Shown: positions 59,922 to 64,000 of the stretch, piece after piece
Numbering within the stretch: the first letter of the stretch is position 1
Layout of the letters: each line of letters begins with the position of its first letter
Source: Aeromonas encheleia
GTDB taxonomy: Bacteria > Pseudomonadota > Gammaproteobacteria > Enterobacterales > Aeromonadaceae
DNA: 64,000 nt
NCBI RefSeq assembly: GCF_900637545.1
Contig: NZ_LR134376.1
Location: 67,501-131,500 of the forward strand
Direction: 5' to 3'
Translations under genes and position numbers: made by a program
The notes under the pieces: generated by a model
Databases searched by the model: none
Seen by the model: the letters and a program-made list of their open reading frames with translations, nothing else
Told to the model about the DNA's origin: nothing

Positions 59922-61028
59922 TTATCTCGCCTTGCGCTTCAAGTAGACCCCGGCTTCCATATGATGGGTCCAGGGGAACTGGTCGAACAGCGCGAAGCGG
60001 GCGATCTCGTGGGTCTCGCCGAGGACCTGCATGTTGGCCTGCAGGGTCTCGGGGTTGCAGGAGATGTAGAGGATGTTGTCGTACTCCTGCACCAGCTTGA
60101 CGGTGGCGTCGTCGAGCCCGGCGCGGGGCGGGTCGACGAAGATGGTGTTGCACTGGTAGCTCGCGAGATCGACCCCCTTGAGGCGGTTGAACTCCCGCTC
60201 GCCGCGCATCGCCATGGTGAACTCCTCCGCCGACATGCGCAGTATGATGACGTTGTCCACCCCGTTGGCGGCGATGTTGAATTGGGCGGAATCCACGCTC
60301 GGCTTGGCGATCTCGGTGGCCAGCACCTTGCGGAAGTTCTGGGCCAGGGCGATGGAGAAGTTGCCGTTGCCGCAGTAGAGCTCCAGCAGGTCACCGTCGC
60401 TCCCCCTGGTCACGTCCAGCGCCCAGCCCAGCATCTGCTGGTTAATCTCGGCGTTGGGCTGGGTGAAGCTGTTCTCCACCTGTTGGTAGATGAGTTGGCG
60501 GCCCTGCACCGTCAGCTGCTCGATGACGAACTCCTCCCCCAGGCAGATCTTCTGCTTGTGGGCGCGGCCGATCAGTCGCAGATCGAAGCCCTTGGCGCGC
60601 AGCTCGGCCTGCAGCGCCGCGGCGGCCGGTTGCCACTCCGCCTCGAGCCGACGGTGATAGAGCAGGCTGACACACAGCTGGCCGGATAGGGTGGAGAGGT
60701 AATCGATCTGGAACAGCTTCTTGCGCAGCACCGGGTGCGGGCGCAGGCCCTCGAGCAGCACCGGCATCAGCTGGTTGATGAGGCGGCTGGCGGTGGGGAA
60801 CTGCTCGACCCGGATGATCTCCTTGGTAGCCGGGGCATACATGCAGTGGAAGAGGTCATCTCCCTCGTGCCAGATGCGGAACTCGGCGCGCATCCGGTAG
60901 TGCTCGGCGGGCGAGGCATGCACCTCCAGCGCGGGTGGATTGCAAGCGGCGAACAGCTCGGTGAGGCGGGCGCTCTTCTCGTCGAGCTGGGCCTGGTAGT
61001 CGGCGGGGGTCCGCTGGGATTGGGTCAT
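59922..61028 (-). CDS. trmA: tRNA (uracil-5-)-methyltransferase
   Basis: A 368-residue SAM enzyme (E. coli 366) that makes T54 in tRNA. It has [19 protein letters not shown] (SAM site), [10 protein letters not shown] and the catalytic cysteine motif [12 protein letters not shown]. The start at 61028 has GAGGT upstream. It is monocistronic, convergent with nothing and divergent from the DUF5610-like gene. Confidence 0.96.
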   Translation of the reverse strand: MTQSQRTPADYQAQLDEKSARLTELFAACNPPALEVHASPAEHYRMRAEFRIWHEGDDLFHCMYAPATKEIIRVEQFPTASRLINQLMPVLLEGLRPHPVLRKKLFQIDYLSTLSGQLCVSLLYHRRLEAEWQPAAAALQAELRAKGFDLRLIGRAHKQKICLGEEFVIEQLTVQGRQLIYQQVENSFTQPNAEINQQMLGWALDVTRGSDGDLLELYCGNGNFSIALAQNFRKVLATEIAKPSVDSAQFNIAANGVDNVIILRMSAEEFTMAMRGEREFNRLKGVDLASYQCNTIFVDPPRAGLDDATVKLVQEYDNILYISCNPETLQANMQVLGETHEIARFALFDQFPWTHHMEAGVYLKRKAR

Positions 61029-61197
61029 TGATACCTCGCATGCACCGGGCAGGGCCGGACAGAAACCGGGGGAAGGCCAGAGGCCATCCAAAGGGGCCAG
61101 ATTGTAAAAGCCAGCCGCAGATTCTCCAAGTTTTTATGGTCAAGAAGTGTGCAGTCAGGCCGATAACCGATCCACCACCATGGCGGGAGGAAGGATT

Positions 61198-62325
61198 ATG
61201 CAGATAGATGGCGTGGGCGCGGCCCAACCCAAGGGAGTGGGTGCCTCCCCCAAGGCACCTCAGCAGGCGGCGGCAAAGCAGGCGGAGGAGGGGGAGGCGG
61301 TCACCCTGAACCGGCCGCCCAAGTGGGCGCAGGTGCTGATCCAGCAGGCGCTGCAGTTCACGCTTGAGCTCCATGGCCAGCGCTATCAGGCGCCCAAGAA
61401 TCAGGAGTTCAAACTGAACCCGCCGGAGCCGATCACCCCGGAGACCCTGTTCGACTTCCAGTCGGTGGCGGACAACGTGCTGCAATTTGTCAGCGGGCGG
61501 TTGGGGGCAGCGCGCTCGGATGGCAAGAGCGATGACGAGCTGGCCGAGATGATGGCGCAGGCGCGCAAGGGGGTCGACATGGGCTTCAGCGGCGCCAGGG
61601 AGCAGCTCGGCGACTGGGCCACCGACAACGAGGAGATCAAGACCGGCATCGATAAGAGCTACAAGCTGATCCAGGATGGGTTGGAGTCCTTCGAGCAGGA
61701 GTTCTTCGGCGAGGTCTCGACCACGGATCTGGGGGCGGCCAAGATGGCCAGCCGGCAGCAGGCCTTCCTCGAGATAGAGACCCGGGATGGGGACCAGCTG
61801 ATGCTGCGCTTCAGCGACAGCTGGCAGTTCAAGTCCCGCCGTGAGGAGGGCTTCAGCCTGAAGTCGAGCCAGAGCTTCGACTTCTCGCTGCAAGGGGCGC
61901 TCAGCGGCGACGAGATGGAGGCCATCGGCAAGCTGGTCAAGGGGTTGGACGACCTGGCCGGCCAGTTCTTCGGCGGGGATGACAAGACGCTGGCGGACAG
62001 GCTGAGCGCGCTGCAACTGGATGACAGCCAGCTGGCCTCTTACTCCCTCAAGTTCAGGCAGAGCAGCAAGCTGAGCCAGGCCTATCAGGGGGCTCACTCG
62101 CTGCAGGAGAGCCTGAAGCCGCTGGCGGACTATCTGCCCCTGCTGGGCCAGTGGCAGCGAGGGGCCGATGCCGCGCTGCCTGCTTCCTCCCAGCAGGCGC
62201 TGACGCCGGCGGTGCTGGCGGCGCGGGGTCAGACCGATCCGGCCCAGAGTGCGGGCTTTGTCGGCTTCAATCAGCGGATGCTGGAGGCCATGAGACTGCT
62301 CGGCCAGCAGATGGCGACGAGCTAG
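61198..62325 (+). CDS. hypothetical protein, DUF5610-like (375 aa)
   Basis: The ATG at 61198 has GGGAGGAAGG upstream. The N-terminal ~40 residues are Ala/Gln/Lys-rich and probably disordered. Residues ~75-165 are helical and contain the stretch GFSGAREQLGDWATDNEEIK followed by GIDKSYKLIQDGLESFEQEF, which resembles the DUF5610 domain. The C-terminal half has amphipathic repeats and ends in a flexible tail. There is no signal peptide or membrane segment. Such domains occur in Vibrio, Shewanella and Aeromonas proteins of unknown role. A hairpin with T-run follows. Confidence 0.7.
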   Translation: MQIDGVGAAQPKGVGASPKAPQQAAAKQAEEGEAVTLNRPPKWAQVLIQQALQFTLELHGQRYQAPKNQEFKLNPPEPITPETLFDFQSVADNVLQFVSGRLGAARSDGKSDDELAEMMAQARKGVDMGFSGAREQLGDWATDNEEIKTGIDKSYKLIQDGLESFEQEFFGEVSTTDLGAAKMASRQQAFLEIETRDGDQLMLRFSDSWQFKSRREEGFSLKSSQSFDFSLQGALSGDEMEAIGKLVKGLDDLAGQFFGGDDKTLADRLSALQLDDSQLASYSLKFRQSSKLSQAYQGAHSLQESLKPLADYLPLLGQWQRGADAALPASSQQALTPAVLAARGQTDPAQSAGFVGFNQRMLEAMRLLGQQMATS

Positions 62326-62363
62326 CCTGGCGCCATCGGCCCTGCCGACCCTGGGTACGGGTC

Positions 62364-62400
62364 GTTTGCCAGTCCGGGCCCGGGCTGGCAAACTGCCCTT
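62364..62400 (+). terminator. probable terminator after the DUF5610-like gene
   Basis: GTTTGCCAG and CTGGCAAAC form a 9-bp stem around a GC-rich 12-base loop, followed by TGCCCTTTTC. The T-run is offset, so termination may be partial. Confidence 0.55.
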
Positions 62401-62420
62401 TTCTCCAGCCAGAAGATGCC

Positions 62421-62954
62421 ATGAACCCCAAGAAACCGAGAGACAAGCGCGAGCTCTGCTACCCCTTCATCTTCGAGACTCAGTTCCAGTGCGACTACGA
62501 GATCGCCACCGACGAGCTCTGCTGTCAGGTGGGGGCCGTGCTGGCGCAGCTGGCACCCAAGGCCGATACCGAGGCCATGCTGGCCGATCTGGGGGCCCTG
62601 CAGCGGCTCATCTACAACCTCAACGGCTCGGTGCGCGGCAAGCTGGGGATCTTCGAGGCGGATCTGGACTGGTTGAAGGGGCGTTACGATCACTACAACG
62701 AGGCGAGTCGTGGCCGGGTCACCGGCTTCGTGCTGCCCCAGGGGCCGCAACCCATCCCCACCCTGCATCTGTGCCGTTGCGGCAGCAAGAAGGTGGTGCG
62801 GCTGCTGGTGCGACTGGAGGAGAGCGGCGTGCGCTTCGATCCCATCCTCTACCGCTTCGCCAACCTGCTCGCGAACTTCTTCTTCGTGCTGACCGTCTAC
62901 CTCAAGCAGGCCTGGGACGTGCCGGAAGTACCCTACGTCAGCATCAACTACTGA
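62421..62954 (+). CDS. degenerate corrinoid adenosyltransferase-like protein
   Basis: A 177-residue protein. The helical-bundle pattern fits PduO-type ATP:cob(I)alamin adenosyltransferases: YEIATDELCCQVGAVLAQL aligns with the usual ...GTVDELNSxIG segment, GFVLPQGPQPIPTLHLCRC with ...FxLPGG...LHxAR, and FDPILYRFANLLANFFFVLTVYL with the ...LRYLNRLSDYLFxLARY helix. The N-terminal ATP loop (TGDxGTT) and the RLSD asparagine/aspartate motif are missing or replaced, so catalysis is doubtful. No cobalamin gene is nearby. It is probably a repurposed paralogue. Confidence 0.6.
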   Translation: MNPKKPRDKRELCYPFIFETQFQCDYEIATDELCCQVGAVLAQLAPKADTEAMLADLGALQRLIYNLNGSVRGKLGIFEADLDWLKGRYDHYNEASRGRVTGFVLPQGPQPIPTLHLCRCGSKKVVRLLVRLEESGVRFDPILYRFANLLANFFFVLTVYLKQAWDVPEVPYVSINY

Positions 62955-62972
62955 GCCTGAGCGCCAACAAAA

Positions 62973-62999
62973 ACCGGAGCATCTGCTCCGGTTTTTTTT
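62973..62999. terminator. terminator between the ATR-like gene and malZ
   Basis: ACCGGAGC, loop ATCT and GCTCCGGT are followed by seven T residues, between convergent genes. Confidence 0.9.
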
Positions 63000-63002
63000 A
63001 TC

Positions 63003-64000
63003 TCAGCTCGAGAGCAGCACCCTGGCCGAGTTGGCCGGGATGGTGAGTTGCAGCTGGCCCTGCACCACCTCGAACTTGTCGCCGTTGAAGGCGTCGGTGA
63101 AGCGGCTGGCGGGGCTGGCGGTCTGCCACAGGGGCAGGCTGATGGTGCGCGGTTCGGTGGGGTGGCGGTTGCAGGCCACCACCACCTGATCGCTCTGCAG
63201 GGTGCGGACGAACACATAGCTGTGGGGGCCGGCGTAGAGGGTCTGGATGTCCCCCCGGCGCAGGGCGGGCCGCTGCTTGCGCAGCTGGATCAGGCGCCGA
63301 TAGTGATCGTGCAGCACATGATCCCAGTCGGTGGTCTCCCAGGGGAAGCAGCGCCGGCAGTCCGGATCGTTGCCACCGGAGAGGCCCACCTCGTCGCCGT
63401 AGTAGATGGACGGTACGCCTATGTAGGTGAGCAGCAGGGTGGCAGCCAGCCGCATGCGCTGCTTGTCCTCCCCCAGCAGGTGGAGGAAGCGGGCGGTGTC
63501 GTGGCTGTCCAGCAGGTTGAACTGGGCCAGCTGGTTCTTGAACGGGATGTGGGCCCGCGCCAGCTTGAGCCAGCTGTCCAGCTCCTCGGCGCTGATCCTG
63601 ATGGGGTGATAGGCGATGTCCTGCGCCGCCAGGAAGGCGCGAATGGGGTGGGCGAAGCCGTAGTAGTTCATGGCGCCGTCCTCCTGATCCCCCTGCAGCC
63701 ACTGGCTCGCCTCGAAGAAGTGCTCGCCGAGCACGTAAGCGTCCGGGTTCTCCTGCTTCACTGCGCCGCGAATGGCGCGCACGTGGCCGCGGTTGCCCAT
63801 GGCCGTGCCACGTTCCCCCAGCATGTGGATGACGTCGAAGCGCCAGCCGTCGATCTGGTAGGGGGTGCGCATCCAGTAGCGCAGGATGGCGTTGTCGGCG
63901 CGATAGACGGCGTCCTGCACCTGGGCGCTGGCGAAGTCGAGCTTGGGCAGGCTGCGGATCCCCTTCCAGCTGACGTAATCCCCCTCCTGATCGAAGGTGT
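63003..64000 (-). CDS. malZ: maltodextrin glucosidase (GH13), 5' end outside window
   Basis: The C-terminal ~332 residues of a GH13 enzyme close to E. coli MalZ (605). The reading frame stays open to the window edge. Catalytic residues are visible: nucleophile Asp in DGWRFDVIHMLGE, acid/base Glu in YVLGEHFFEASQWL and the stabilising Asp in NLLDSHDTARF, plus GVPSIYYGDEVGLSGGNDP. It releases glucose from short maltodextrins in the cytoplasm. No other mal gene is in view. Confidence 0.92.
   Translation of the reverse strand, partial: TFDQEGDYVSWKGIRSLPKLDFASAQVQDAVYRADNAILRYWMRTPYQIDGWRFDVIHMLGERGTAMGNRGHVRAIRGAVKQENPDAYVLGEHFFEASQWLQGDQEDGAMNYYGFAHPIRAFLAAQDIAYHPIRISAEELDSWLKLARAHIPFKNQLAQFNLLDSHDTARFLHLLGEDKQRMRLAATLLLTYIGVPSIYYGDEVGLSGGNDPDCRRCFPWETTDWDHVLHDHYRRLIQLRKQRPALRRGDIQTLYAGPHSYVFVRTLQSDQVVVACNRHPTEPRTISLPLWQTASPASRFTDAFNGDKFEVVQGQLQLTIPANSARVLLSS

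Overview
The window is a stretch of GC-rich gammaproteobacterial chromosome, very probably Aeromonas or a close relative. The evidence is the gene content and order: 23S-5S rRNA, coaBC-dut, radC-rpmB-rpmG-mutM, rph-pyrE, yihD-srkA-dsbA, comM-ilvL-ilvGMEDA and rstAB, with a complete waa glycosyltransferase set. The species cannot be fixed from sequence inspection alone. The window is almost entirely core housekeeping DNA. I see no integrase, transposase, CRISPR array, prophage or tRNA gene.

Layout. 1-1227: end of an rRNA operon (23S 3' end, 5S, terminator). 1.3-9.4 kb: patZ acetyltransferase, ilvY/ilvC divergon, pgi. 9.5-18.6 kb: mscS, slmA, dut, coaBC, radC, rpmBG, mutM, a DUF535 gene, coaD and a GT9 glycosyltransferase. 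18.6-22.8 kb: LPS core genes (waaE-like, waaF, waaA) and a TPR lipoprotein-size secreted protein. 22.8-28.3 kb: yicC, rph, attenuator, pyrE, then a CueR-type copper operon (copA-cueR). 28.4-33.5 kb: diguanylate cyclase, yihD, ccoG, srkA, dsbA. 33.6-36.8 kb: a PhnDCE-type ABC importer of uncertain substrate with a fused double permease. 36.9-40.1 kb: NAD salvage (pncB, pncA) and its likely regulator nrtR, plus a DUF523 gene. 40.0-41.9 kb: two tandem YihG-like acyltransferases. 42.0-50.4 kb: comM and the whole isoleucine/valine operon ilvL-G-M-E-D-A with attenuator. 50.6-57.3 kb: OmpA-family porin, priA, rpmE, ybjT-like, short malic enzyme. 57.4-61.0 kb: an acid-shock (Asr-like) protein behind rstA-rstB, then trmA. 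61.2-64 kb: two poorly characterised proteins (one DUF5610-like, one degenerate corrinoid-adenosyltransferase-like) and malZ, cut by the window edge.

Most unusual signal. At six loci (ilvY, ilvC, slmA, dut, srkA, pncB; seven fragments) the intergenic DNA next to an intact gene holds a second, partial copy of the same gene end: 5' ends upstream of ilvY, dut and pncB (twice), 3' ends downstream of ilvC, slmA and srkA. In the best conserved copies nearly every difference from the intact gene is synonymous. This indicates that the fragments diverged while part of a functional gene, as expected for remnants of displaced orthologues, rather than decaying from a recent local duplication. The pncB remnants form two small ORFs joined stop-to-start between pncA and pncB. 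I did not find a wholly new multi-gene system; this recurring scar pattern is the best lead in the window.
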